Below are positions 17,730 through 26,579 of a stretch of 64,000 nucleotides of DNA, in pieces (position 1 is the stretch's first letter; the number at the start of each line of letters is the position of its first letter). Location: positions 3,720,001 to 3,784,000 of the forward strand of contig NZ_AP022608.1 in the NCBI RefSeq assembly GCF_010728925.1, given 5' to 3'. The DNA is from Mycolicibacterium gadium. Its GTDB lineage: Bacteria > Actinomycetota > Actinomycetes > Mycobacteriales > Mycobacteriaceae. The notes below the pieces were generated by a model that saw only the letters and a list, made by a program, of their open reading frames with translations, was not told the origin of the DNA and did no database searches. The position numbers and the translations under genes are program-made.

Positions 17730-18554
17730 CTATCCGCTGTAGGACCAGACGGAGACCCAATCGACGAGCAGCCGTCCACTGTTGTTTCCGTTTCCGCGAG
17801 TTTCGGTTTGCAGCTGCCAACGCATCGGAGTGTCCGGCACCGATTCGCTGCTGTCGAGAACCACCACATCGTCCAGTAGGTAGCGCACCCGCCCCGGTGA
17901 CCACTCAATGGTGTAGGTGTGCCAATCGGAGAACCGCGCACCGATGTCCCGGGAAGGAATCTTGCAGCCGTCGCATGAGGCGGGGCCTGCGAAGTGCTGG
18001 AAGCCACCGACCGGACCCGCCAACCCGCCTTCTGGAAAGTCCAATTCGCCGTCGTACGGCCAGTTTTCGGATTGCGGCCACAATAGCCAGGCGACGTAGT
18101 ACTCGGTGAGATTGGGATTGTCGACGCGCATCCGTGCGGAGTACCGGCCGTAACGCTGGTACTGACTGCCGCTGCTTAGTATCGGGGAAGGGTTGGCGCC
18201 CGCAGGCTGACCGTCCACGCTCTGCAGGTTGAAGATGAGCATCCCGTCGGCCACCTGCAGCACTTGGTCCGACCGGTAGGGTCGGCGATCGATCGTGTCG
18301 TTGAAGCAGCGCGGATAGCTGAGCCACTGTTGGCCCTGCTGGCCCTGGTACACCACCTTCCGGGGATCGCAATCGTTGGCCCAACTTCCGATCGGAGCGT
18401 CCCGATCGAAGTCGTCGTAGAACACCGGCGTCCAGCCTGGCAATTCCATCCGCGGCGCTTGCCCCGAAGCCGGTGTCGGACAGGTAGCCACGACCACGGC
18501 CGTCAGCAATATCGCCGCCGAAACGGCACGTCTTGGCAACGTCAAGCCTTTCAC
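17730..18554 (-). CDS. Secreted glycoside hydrolase family 16-like protein
   Basis: 274 residues. A signal peptide covers about 1-31 (AVSAAILLTAVVVATCPTPASG). The catalytic ExDxxE motif of clan GH-B is present as E170-L-D172-F-P-E175 within YDGELDFPEGG, and FSDWHTYTIEWSPGRVRYLLD is the usual later block. GH16 enzymes cut or transfer beta-1,3/1,4-linked glycans. Export plus its place in a glycan operon suggests trimming or remodelling of the same polymer. The ATG overlaps the upstream small membrane gene (ATGA). Confidence 0.88.
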   Translation of the reverse strand: MKGLTLPRRAVSAAILLTAVVVATCPTPASGQAPRMELPGWTPVFYDDFDRDAPIGSWANDCDPRKVVYQGQQGQQWLSYPRCFNDTIDRRPYRSDQVLQVADGMLIFNLQSVDGQPAGANPSPILSSGSQYQRYGRYSARMRVDNPNLTEYYVAWLLWPQSENWPYDGELDFPEGGLAGPVGGFQHFAGPASCDGCKIPSRDIGARFSDWHTYTIEWSPGRVRYLLDDVVVLDSSESVPDTPMRWQLQTETRGNGNNSGRLLVDWVSVWSYSG

Positions 18555-18742
18555 GTCTGTAGCACCATTGAGAGGGCTGCGATTGCCACCGCGAAAACAG
18601 AGACGGTCACAGCAGCGAAGGTGAGCACGGTCTTCATGTCGTCATGGCCCAGATCGCCGGAATAGGACACCAGCCACTCACGGCGCAGGGTCGCCAAAAC
18701 ATACAGCAGTCCCGCAAGGGCAAAGAGCGCGATGACCGTCAT
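18551..18742 (-). CDS. Small two-helix membrane protein
   Basis: 63 residues, MTVIALFALAGLLYVLATLR then a polar loop SYSGDLGHDDM and a second helix VLTFAAVTVSVFAVAIAALS. No family recognised. It overlaps the genes on both sides by ATGA junctions (747-residue membrane protein upstream, GH16 downstream), so it is almost certainly translated. It may be a subunit or helper of the large membrane protein; this is inference. Confidence 0.72.
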   Translation of the reverse strand: MTVIALFALAGLLYVLATLRREWLVSYSGDLGHDDMKTVLTFAAVTVSVFAVAIAALSMVLQT

Positions 18743-20982
18743 TGCGGTATCCCGAGCAAAACGGGCTTGGCACCGGCGCGCTCGAGCACCGTGACGAGCT
18801 CGCTGCCGTAAACCGGGGTGAAGGCGTAGTAGGACACCAGCAACTCGATCGCCCGCGCCACCGCATCGTGGTCGACACGATAGCGGTATTCGAGAAGCTT
18901 CTCGTCCTGCCGAGTGACGATGAGATACGACGCGTCTGTTTCGGCGGTGCACTCGGCGAGATCGCGTCCCGCCTCGATGCAGGCGGCACCGACGTCGTGA
19001 CCCCTGGGCAGGCCGAGCAACGTGCCTTGACCCCAGAAGGCGACCGACCCCGGAGCAACCTGCCTTGCCAATTGCTCCGAGATCGCCAGCTCGGCTGGGT
19101 CGGTGTGCTCGAACGACGTGTTCAACCCCCGATTGGTCAGGCCCCACAGCCCCAGGATGAGCAACAGCACACCTGTCACCAGGATGATGCCCGATCGCCG
19201 TCGGCGCCCTCTCGTTCCCAGCCGCAGCACTGACCGGAGTGCGATCGCCGCCAGCGGCGCCAATACCGGGGACGCGTAGAGGAAGCAGCGGATCACGACC
19301 TCCCCGCCATAGCTCTGCACCACGACCAACATGAAGGGCTGCAACGCGAGCGCCGCCGCAATGAGCCAGAACTTGGTCCGCCGTATCCGGTAAAGGCCGA
19401 CCGCGGCCATGGCGAACAGCAGGACGCCGGCGCCGATCCGCAGCAGCTGCATATTGCTGTAGACAGGATCCCCAGCGATACGATTCGACACGCCGACGCC
19501 CAAGCTACTGCGCACGCTACCGAGTTCGTGAAGCAGTTCGCCGAGGTGGCCATGCCAGTATGCGCTGGCGCCGTAGGTGAACCACGCCGCGAAGATGAGA
19601 AGCGCTGCAAGCCAAAGCAGTTTGAGTCGTGTGACGCCGAGCACCGACATCGCCAGCAGTGCACCGATGGTCACCAGCGGTGTCAATTGATGCGACACCA
19701 CCATGGCCGCGATCAGCACGACCAGCGCAACCTCCATCGCAAGTGACCATCGATAATCGGCGCCGGGAACCAGTCCGGGCAGGCGACTCCAGGGTTTCGT
19801 CAGTCCCGCGAATCGACCTCCGTGCAGTGCCGGCAGCCGTGCTGCCCGCAGCTGCCAGATCAATACCGCCAGAATGGTGGCGTAGAGCTGCATCGCGACC
19901 GCTTGCGGCGCAAAGTAATCCTGCTGATACCAGTTGAAAAGGACGAAGACGGTGACACCGAGCCAGGCCGTCCGGGCATTCCCGCTCAGCGCCAGGGCGA
20001 TGGCATAAACCGGGAAGATCAGCAGTACACCGAAGAAGAAGGATGCACTGGTGACGAACACTGCGCTGTCGTTCAGCGACCCGATGCTCATCAGGTGCGC
20101 GGCGCCGGAAAAGAACCCGCCCCAACTGATTCTGGCGTCGACAGGTGGTGGCATGGCGCCGATGTCGAAGATCCAGTCGGCGATGTATCGGTGAACGTAT
20201 GCCGTCGAGAATGGCGCTGTACGGTCCGCCCACGCCACCGGCATGGTCATGTACATCACCAACATCACGTTCGACAACGCGAGCGTCGCCTTGTCGATGA
20301 CGGTCCTGCTGTACTCCACGGCGAGGACCACGCACAAAAGCGCAAACCCGGCAATGTATTTGATGCCCAGAATCCCGATCAGCCCGGTGGCGCCGCTACG
20401 ACCGGTATCGAGGTCGGACACTCCGGCGACGAAGAGCGCCAGGGCGATGGCCAGCATCGCGATGCTGTATCCGCTGACTCTCCCGAGCGTTGCGCGAACA
20501 CCGACAAGGAAGCTGTGGCCGGGCGACGCGCGAGGCACACTCGGGTGCGTGCGCCATCGGTTCGCGAGAAGCACGGTGGGCACCGTAGCCATGCCGAGAA
20601 TCAGAAGCTGAACAGCAAAGGGGTGATGTAAGCCCGCGACATTGCTCAGCTGTGACAACAACAGGGTCGACGCGAGTGACAGCGCAACCGCCACACTGGC
20701 GAATATCCCGTTACGCGGCAGGCATAACCACGACGCAATCGGCAGGCCGGGCAGCGTCACGGAGGTGAGGACGACCAGCGCAACTCGGACTGCCGTGGGC
20801 ACCAACTCACTCAGACCGATGATCGACAGAATCGTCAATATGGCTGAGGCACAGATCAATACGGACGACAGCACCAGGATCGTCGGCGTCTCGAAATCGC
20901 TCGGGGGCGCCGGACCGACCGTGCCACGCCGGTGCCGCCCGTTCGCGTGGCCTATGCGTATGGTGTCCAGGGAGCTAACCAC
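18739..20982 (-). CDS. Large polytopic membrane protein of the glycan operon (GT-C or polymerase-like candidate)
   Basis: 747 residues with well over ten hydrophobic helices and a soluble C-terminal portion of about 120 residues beginning near GLNTSFEHTDPAELAIS. Exported loops contain AWADRTAPFSTAYVHRYIADW. The layout fits a membrane glycosyltransferase (GT-C) or a Wzy-like polymerase, but I see no diagnostic motif. It sits between the aminotransferase and the small membrane protein, 6 bp after the former. Confidence 0.7.
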   Translation of the reverse strand: MVSSLDTIRIGHANGRHRRGTVGPAPPSDFETPTILVLSSVLICASAILTILSIIGLSELVPTAVRVALVVLTSVTLPGLPIASWLCLPRNGIFASVAVALSLASTLLLSQLSNVAGLHHPFAVQLLILGMATVPTVLLANRWRTHPSVPRASPGHSFLVGVRATLGRVSGYSIAMLAIALALFVAGVSDLDTGRSGATGLIGILGIKYIAGFALLCVVLAVEYSRTVIDKATLALSNVMLVMYMTMPVAWADRTAPFSTAYVHRYIADWIFDIGAMPPPVDARISWGGFFSGAAHLMSIGSLNDSAVFVTSASFFFGVLLIFPVYAIALALSGNARTAWLGVTVFVLFNWYQQDYFAPQAVAMQLYATILAVLIWQLRAARLPALHGGRFAGLTKPWSRLPGLVPGADYRWSLAMEVALVVLIAAMVVSHQLTPLVTIGALLAMSVLGVTRLKLLWLAALLIFAAWFTYGASAYWHGHLGELLHELGSVRSSLGVGVSNRIAGDPVYSNMQLLRIGAGVLLFAMAAVGLYRIRRTKFWLIAAALALQPFMLVVVQSYGGEVVIRCFLYASPVLAPLAAIALRSVLRLGTRGRRRRSGIILVTGVLLLILGLWGLTNRGLNTSFEHTDPAELAISEQLARQVAPGSVAFWGQGTLLGLPRGHDVGAACIEAGRDLAECTAETDASYLIVTRQDEKLLEYRYRVDHDAVARAIELLVSYYAFTPVYGSELVTVLERAGAKPVLLGIPQ

Positions 20983-20988
20983 CCGTGG

Positions 20989-22167
20989 CTACGCCTTCCG
21001 CATGTGCATCGTCATGAAGTCGCGAACACCGTCGATCACCCTGTCCAGGGTGCTTTTACTCATGTAGGGATGCAGCGGTAGCGTCAACACACTGTCGGCA
21101 GCGGCCTCGGTGACCTCGAGACTGCCGCGACGGCAATCGCGGTAGTAGCTGAAATGGTGCGCACCCAGGAAGTGGATGCCGGTGGCGATGCCGAGGCGTT
21201 TGAGGTGGTCGATCAGGGCTCCGCGCACACCGGCGTCGGGCAGCCTGATGACGTAAATGTATGGGGCGACGTCGGTCCAGTCGGTATCGAACAGCGTCAC
21301 GCCGTCGAGATCGGCGAAAGCCTCGTCGTAGTAACGGCAGTACAGCTGCCGGTTGTCGATGAACTCATCGACGCGGGCCAGCTGCGAGAGGCCGATCGCG
21401 GCAGGGACCGAACCCAGGTGACAGCGGTAGCCCTGCCGGACCACGTCGAAATCCCAATTGCGTTGATTGCGGTATCGGGCGTCGGTATCTGAGTCGATAC
21501 CGAGATGCCTTAGCTCGTGCAATGCCTGGACATCGTTGACATCAGAGGTGATCACCGCGCCGCCCTCCAGGCTGGTGATCGTCTTGACGGGCCCGAAGCT
21601 GAAGCAGGTGATGTCTCCGAACGAGCCGATCGCTCTGCCCTTACTGACGCTGCCGAAGGCGTGTGCCGCATCCTCGATGACCCTCAGGCCATGCTCGCGT
21701 GCGATCACCATCAGCTCGTCGAGATAGCAAGGGAGACCGAGGTAATCGACCGCCAGAATGGCCTTGGTCCGCGGACCGATCAGCTTGCGGACCTCGGCGG
21801 GGTCGATGCTCAGATACGTTGGCTCGATGTCACAGAACACGATCTCGGCGCCGGTACGGCTGATCGCCTGGTGGCCGGCGACATAGGTGAAGGAGGGGCA
21901 GATCACCTCGTCACCGAGTCCAAGACCGATCAGGCGGCCGGCCAGGTGCAGTGCCTCGGTGCACGAGTTCGTGGAGACCACCCGACGATCCTCCAGGCCG
22001 AGATAGCGCTCGATGGAGATCTCGAACTCCTGGCTCAGCTTTCCCATGCCCAGCCAACCCGCCGCGAGCGCGTCGGTCGCTGCTTTCTGCACATCGTCAC
22101 CGAGATAAGGCCGATAGACCGGCACCGGTCCCTCGCTCTTGTCGACGACGTCGGTCGCGTCGCGCAC
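20989..22167 (-). CDS. DegT/DnrJ/EryC1/StrS-family sugar aminotransferase
   Basis: 392 residues from GTG 22167, which overlaps the upstream stop as TAGTG; a longer in-frame start would overlap by 43 bp. Family blocks are VPVYRPYLGDD, STNSCTEALHLA, EDAAHAFGS and the PLP lysine K195 in FGPVKTITSLEGG. Such enzymes aminate keto-sugar nucleotides. Its partners here are a glucose-1-phosphate cytidylyltransferase and an epimerase, pointing to a CDP- or other NDP-linked amino sugar. Confidence 0.87.
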   Translation of the reverse strand: MRDATDVVDKSEGPVPVYRPYLGDDVQKAATDALAAGWLGMGKLSQEFEISIERYLGLEDRRVVSTNSCTEALHLAGRLIGLGLGDEVICPSFTYVAGHQAISRTGAEIVFCDIEPTYLSIDPAEVRKLIGPRTKAILAVDYLGLPCYLDELMVIAREHGLRVIEDAAHAFGSVSKGRAIGSFGDITCFSFGPVKTITSLEGGAVITSDVNDVQALHELRHLGIDSDTDARYRNQRNWDFDVVRQGYRCHLGSVPAAIGLSQLARVDEFIDNRQLYCRYYDEAFADLDGVTLFDTDWTDVAPYIYVIRLPDAGVRGALIDHLKRLGIATGIHFLGAHHFSYYRDCRRGSLEVTEAAADSVLTLPLHPYMSKSTLDRVIDGVRDFMTMHMRKA

Positions 22168-22937
22168 TAGTCGTCCCAACCCTTCCACGGCGGGTTGCCC
22201 TGATTCCACAAATCGTTGAGGTAGATCTTGTCCCAGATGGTGTCCATCCCGCGCCAGAAGCCATGGTGCTTGTATGCGGCGAGTTGTCCTTCGGCAGAAA
22301 GTCTTTCAAGCGGCTCGCGTTCCAGAAGCGTGCTGTCACTGTCGATGTAGTCGAGAATCTTCGGCGAGGACACGAAGAATCCGCCATTGATCCAGCCACT
22401 GCTGCCCTTCGGCTTCTCCCTGAACTCTGCGTGCACGTCATCGATCTCGAGGGTCCCGAATCGGCCTGGCGGCTGCACCGCGGTCACGGTGGTGATCGAG
22501 CCCGCGTTCTTGTGAAAGTCGACGACCTTCGCGACGTCGATGTTCCCAACGCCGTCGCCGTAGGTGAACGCGAAGTCCTCGTTGCCGATGTGCTCTCGGG
22601 CGCGCAACAGTCGGCCACCGGTCATCGTTTCTAACCCGGTGTCCAGCAACGTGACACGCCAGGGTTCACTGGTGGACTTCAAGGTCCTGATCGTGTTGTT
22701 CTCGAGATCAATCGTCACATCGCTGGTGTGCAGGAAGTAGTTCGCGAAATACTCCTTGATCATGTAGCCCTTGTATCCGAGCAGCACGATGAAGTCGGTG
22801 ATGCCGGCCGAGGCGTAGATCTTCATGATGTGCCAGATGATCGGGCGTCCGCCGATTTCGACCATCGGTTTCGGACGGTCCTGCGACTCCTCACTGATGC
22901 GGGTGCCTCGACCGCCCGCCAAGATGACTGCTTTCAT
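22167..22937 (-). CDS. rfbF: Glucose-1-phosphate cytidylyltransferase (RfbF-like)
   Basis: 256 residues, the normal family length. The N-terminal nucleotide-binding signature VILAGGRGTRISEES and KPMVEIGGRPIIWHIM, later GGRLLRAREHI, INGGFFV and WRGMDTIWDK, are those of RfbF, which makes CDP-glucose from CTP and glucose-1-phosphate, the entry to CDP-dideoxy or related sugars. It overlaps the upstream epimerase gene by ATGA. Confidence 0.92.
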   Translation of the reverse strand: MKAVILAGGRGTRISEESQDRPKPMVEIGGRPIIWHIMKIYASAGITDFIVLLGYKGYMIKEYFANYFLHTSDVTIDLENNTIRTLKSTSEPWRVTLLDTGLETMTGGRLLRAREHIGNEDFAFTYGDGVGNIDVAKVVDFHKNAGSITTVTAVQPPGRFGTLEIDDVHAEFREKPKGSSGWINGGFFVSSPKILDYIDSDSTLLEREPLERLSAEGQLAAYKHHGFWRGMDTIWDKIYLNDLWNQGNPPWKGWDD

Positions 22938-23980
22938 TCGGGTGTCTCCTCATCTCTGCGATTCCATCTCAATTCGTCGTCCAGCAGACGTTTCTCGATG
23001 AGTTGCTGAAGGGTGCGCAACCGCACATAGTCCGGCCCGTCGAACAGTTCGGCCGTCATGTTTCCGGCGGCGAAAGCGTCGCGGAGCTGTGCGATACCCG
23101 CCGGCACAGTCCACGTCGGACGGTAACCGGGTAGCTGGGTCTCGATCTTCGTGAAATCGACCAGGTAGTTTCTGATATCCGGGACGGCGTGTTCACCACA
23201 AGTGACGACGCAGTCGGGGACCAGTTCGGCGACGAGCTTTGCCACGTCGGCGATCCGATAGTTCTCGGCCGACCTGCCCACGTTGAAGGCTTCGTCGTGA
23301 ACGGTTTCACGTGGTGCGGAGAGTGTTTGGGCGAATGCGTGCGCTATGTCGAGAACGTGGACCAGCGGGCGCCACGATTGGCCATCGCTGAGCAACAGCA
23401 CACGGCCACTGGTCATCGCATGTCCGACCAGGTTGTTGACAACCACATCCTCACGCAACCGCCTCGACAGCCCGTATGCCGTCGCGTTCCTCAGATAGGT
23501 CGGCGAGAAGGTGTCGTCGGCGAGCGCCGAGAGCGCGCGCTCGACCTGGATTTTAGACTCACCGTATGGTGTCACCGGATTGAGCGGGGCCAGTTCGGAA
23601 AGTGCCTTGTCACCGCCGCGACCGTAGAGGCTGCACGACGACGAGAACACGAAGCGGCTGACGCCAGCGGCCTTGGCCGCCTCAGCCAAGCTGACGCTGG
23701 CGTGCAGGTTGATGTCGTAGGTCAGCTGTGGATTCAGTGCCGATACCGGATCGTTCGACAGCGCGGCCAGGTGCACCACGGCGTCGAACCCTCGCAGCTC
23801 GCGGGCGCTCACGTCGCGGATATCCATCGCGAGCATCGGAATCGGATCGGGAGAGCGCAGGAAGTCGCGCCCGGCATAGTAATCCGTATCGAGCCCGACG
23901 ACGTCGTGCCCCAGTTGTCTCAAGACTGGGACCATCTCTGCGCCGAGGTAGCCGCGATGGCCGGTCATCAAGACTCGCAT
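22934..23980 (-). CDS. NAD-dependent nucleotide-sugar epimerase/reductase (extended SDR)
   Basis: 348 residues. Rossmann motif TGHRGYLG near the N-terminus, LAALSNDPVSALNP, and the active-site tyrosine-lysine pair in TPYGESK. The block before it reads SSSCSLYGRGG rather than the TDE form of 4,6-dehydratases, so epimerisation or reduction is more likely than dehydration. It overlaps the GT4 gene by 13 bp and the cytidylyltransferase by four. Confidence 0.82.
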   Translation of the reverse strand: MRVLMTGHRGYLGAEMVPVLRQLGHDVVGLDTDYYAGRDFLRSPDPIPMLAMDIRDVSARELRGFDAVVHLAALSNDPVSALNPQLTYDINLHASVSLAEAAKAAGVSRFVFSSSCSLYGRGGDKALSELAPLNPVTPYGESKIQVERALSALADDTFSPTYLRNATAYGLSRRLREDVVVNNLVGHAMTSGRVLLLSDGQSWRPLVHVLDIAHAFAQTLSAPRETVHDEAFNVGRSAENYRIADVAKLVAELVPDCVVTCGEHAVPDIRNYLVDFTKIETQLPGYRPTWTVPAGIAQLRDAFAAGNMTAELFDGPDYVRLRTLQQLIEKRLLDDELRWNRRDEETPE

Positions 23981-25071
23981 AACACCCCTCCTTCGCTTGG
24001 CACCCGATCAGGAACATCGGGCCACACGTTCGGCTGCACCGATCTGTAGGTGCGTTCGACCATGGCCGTCATGCCGTCCTCGGAGAAATCGTCGGCGACC
24101 GAGAATGCGTTGGCAGAGTTGCTTTCCCAGAGCGAGCGGTCGCAGGTCAGCGATACCAGTGTTGACGTCCCTGCGTCGAGATCGGAGTCCAACACCGCCC
24201 CACAGCCGCCGTTCCCGATGATGTCGGCGATCTCACCGCAGGGTGTCGTCACCACGGGGGTGCCACTGGCGAGCGCCTCGAGAGCCGCGAGTGGCAGGCC
24301 CTCCCACTTCGACGTCATCAGGAACACCTTTGACTGTGCGATCAGGTCCCGAGTGGCCTCATGCGTGCCGCCCTGCGATACCGTCACGACGTCGTTCAGG
24401 CCCAGCAGGCGTTGATGATCAATGAACTGCTGCTGCAGCGATCCCGCGCCGGGCGCGATCCACACGGCTCTCAGGCCGGCGTTGTGCCGGTGCAGGCGCG
24501 CCACCAAGTCGAGGAAGGCGAGGGGATCCTTCTGCTCCTCAAACCGGCCGACACCGACGATGTCGTAGCACCGGCGTCCGAACGGCAGGGGATCACCGGG
24601 ACGTTTGCGCGCGCCGTTGGACACTACGCTCAAATGGCGATTCGCCAACCGCGGATAATGTGACTGCAGACCGCTCCGTACGTGATTCGACACCGCGACG
24701 ATGGTCGAGGCGCGAAACGAAAGCAATCGGTGGCCCGACATGACGTTGTGGACGTGTTCGATGGTGCGGGCACGCGCGCCGAGAAGGACGGCAAGCAGAC
24801 CGAGAATCCTTTGTTGACAATGGATCACGTCAGCCGAACGGATCAGCTCGACGACCTTGCGACTCGGCACTGTATGGACGTCGACGCCGGATTCGACCAG
24901 CCGGTGATCCCACTCTCCGGGGCGCAGTGACACGACGTCGACCTGGCACCCCCGAGCGCGGAAGTGGTTCGCCAGCTGTAGGACGAAGTGTGAGACTCCC
25001 CCCGGACTCAACCGGTCGGTCGCCAGGACGATGCGCGGCGGCCGAACCAACGTGGTCGACGCCTGGCTCAC
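23968..25071 (-). CDS. Family 4 glycosyltransferase
   Basis: 367 residues of GT-B fold. The N-terminal domain has LSPGGVSHFVLQLANHFRARG; the C-terminal domain has VGRFEEQKDPLAFLDLVA and the EX7E-type donor site EGLPLAALEALASGTPVV. No membrane helix. It transfers a sugar, probably retaining, onto a lipid-linked intermediate on the cytoplasmic side; specificity unknown. Coupled to the upstream GT2 gene by ATGA. Confidence 0.87.
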   Translation of the reverse strand: MSQASTTLVRPPRIVLATDRLSPGGVSHFVLQLANHFRARGCQVDVVSLRPGEWDHRLVESGVDVHTVPSRKVVELIRSADVIHCQQRILGLLAVLLGARARTIEHVHNVMSGHRLLSFRASTIVAVSNHVRSGLQSHYPRLANRHLSVVSNGARKRPGDPLPFGRRCYDIVGVGRFEEQKDPLAFLDLVARLHRHNAGLRAVWIAPGAGSLQQQFIDHQRLLGLNDVVTVSQGGTHEATRDLIAQSKVFLMTSKWEGLPLAALEALASGTPVVTTPCGEIADIIGNGGCGAVLDSDLDAGTSTLVSLTCDRSLWESNSANAFSVADDFSEDGMTAMVERTYRSVQPNVWPDVPDRVPSEGGVLCES

Positions 25072-25910
25072 GATCCCGACCCGGCTGCTGCTTCCGACGC
25101 GAGCGAACTGGTCCCGAGCTCGTTAATGAACTGGCCCGCATTGCGCTGACGTGGCGCGCGCCGTCCGCGCAGGGTGGTCTCCAATACCCGTCGGCCGTCG
25201 CGTATGGCACGCAGGTTCGACTTGCCCGCTCGGCGCGGCATTTCGAGGCTGGGGACCTCGGCGATGCGGAGACCGGATTGCACTGCCCGAACTGTCATCT
25301 CCGCCTCGATCTCGAATCCGGTCGCGGTGAGATCGAGAAGGTCGAGATAGCGGCGGTGGAATGCGCAGAAGCCGTAGCACAGATCGGTGAGTTCCGTCCC
25401 GTACAGGTTGTTGAAGACGGACAGCAGGAATCGGTTGCCGAGCCGCCGGAACGGCGTGATGTCCAGTGACCCCCCGCCACCCATGAACCGCGAGCCCTTG
25501 ACGAAGTCATAGCCATTGGCCAAGAAGTGCACGTAGTGCCGGATCTCCTGGGGCGACATGCTGCCGTCCGCGTCCATCATGACAATCACGTCGCCGGTCG
25601 CCGCGAGGAAGCCGGTTCGCAATGCGCTGCCCTTGCCGGTGCCCTCCTGTGCCACGACCTTGACGTCCGGTCGGTAACTGCGGGCGGTGATCAACGTGGC
25701 GTCTGTCGATTCGCCGTCGACGAGGATGATTTCGTCGACATCGTCGGCGATCTGCTCCAGAACCCACGCGATGTTGCGGGCCTCGTTACGTACCGGGATG
25801 ACGAGACTGACCGAAGACGTTTGGGCGCCACCGGATGGTTTGGGTAACGAGCTGAGTAACGGCTTTGCGTGTTCGGCAGATCCGTTGCCGTTGGTCACCG
25901 CACTGGTCAT
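25068..25910 (-). CDS. Family 2 glycosyltransferase (dolichyl-phosphate-mannose-synthase-like)
   Basis: 280 residues, first gene of the glycan operon. SLVIPVRNEARNIAWVLEQI, ILVDGESTDAT, GKGSALRTGF and MMDADGSMSP are the GT-A blocks of polyprenyl-phosphate glycosyltransferases; FNNLYGTELTDLCYGFCAF follows. No C-terminal membrane helices, unlike GtrB. It likely charges a polyprenyl phosphate or starts glycan assembly. The 670-bp non-coding region upstream should hold the operon promoter. Confidence 0.85.
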   Translation of the reverse strand: MTSAVTNGNGSAEHAKPLLSSLPKPSGGAQTSSVSLVIPVRNEARNIAWVLEQIADDVDEIILVDGESTDATLITARSYRPDVKVVAQEGTGKGSALRTGFLAATGDVIVMMDADGSMSPQEIRHYVHFLANGYDFVKGSRFMGGGGSLDITPFRRLGNRFLLSVFNNLYGTELTDLCYGFCAFHRRYLDLLDLTATGFEIEAEMTVRAVQSGLRIAEVPSLEMPRRAGKSNLRAIRDGRRVLETTLRGRRAPRQRNAGQFINELGTSSLASEAAAGSGS

Positions 25911-26579
25911 TTGTGTACTCCGATCAGAGATGGGCGTGATGGGGCAGCAACGAGGTGCCTCGATGAACCAGTTCTTGTCTCGCGTGCGTCCGGCGCGGGG
26001 CCCCTGCGGCCTGCCAAGGTCAAAACTCCTGACTTGTTTTCGTCGCCCCCGCGAACGTGATTTCAGCCGGGCTCGATCGCCGTCCCGACGGCCGATGGAC
26101 TCTCGTTGTCCGTGAGCTGGCCACCGTGACTGCTCTTACCTAGATCAGCTTTCCGACTGCGTCATGAACAGAGTAGGAGTTTGCCAGATCTGCAGCAACT
26201 CGAGAGTTTGCATGAACTGGGCAAAGCTTGCGTTTTCAATCAAATAGCCCGGCGGCGACTCTTCGCGTACTGGCTACCGCCGCAGCGTCTTCCCTGCTGC
26301 AGACGCGTATTGCCGGGAGAACCTCTGCTTTTCCCGGCGATCGACTCGAATTTACTTACGTTCTCGTTAGTGACGAATCCCACACGCCGGCACTGTCTCT
26401 CGACTCCCAGATCTGGGACAGCAATGGCGCTACGAGTCGGATATCGGGCGCAGATTTGTTTGTTAGATTTGCACTTATATGCACGCAAAGCCTAAACCTG
26501 CTGGCCGATGGGCGGATCACCGAGATCGCCGAGTAGCCCGACCGCATCGCGCGGTCGGGCATCGTGTCGACAGCGGGCG
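25911..26579. other. Non-coding, comparatively AT-rich stretch upstream of the glycan operon
   Basis: About 670 bp without a convincing gene. GC drops from roughly 26,140 to 26,510 compared with the flanks. Plus-strand open frames (for example 26228-26536) have poor third-position GC and no good ribosome site, though the last ends in LLADGRITEIAE, reminiscent of an NTF2-like C-terminus, so a decayed gene is possible. The region should carry the minus-strand promoter for the glycan operon. I see no KstR or KstR2 operator in it. Confidence 0.6.
26536..26560. terminator. Perfect 10-bp hairpin terminator after ltp2
   Basis: Arms 26536-26545 and 26551-26560 (GCCCGACCGC / GCGGTCGGGC) pair perfectly around an ATCGC loop. 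It begins 20 bp past the ltp2 stop on the minus strand. No U tract follows, usual for mycobacterial terminators. It probably ends the cyp125-ltp2 operon before the glycan promoter region. Confidence 0.7.

Noticed and set aside
22167..22209. 14-codon extension of the DegT aminotransferase
   Set aside because: It would overlap rfbF by 43 bp; the TAGTG junction at 22167 fits the operon style.
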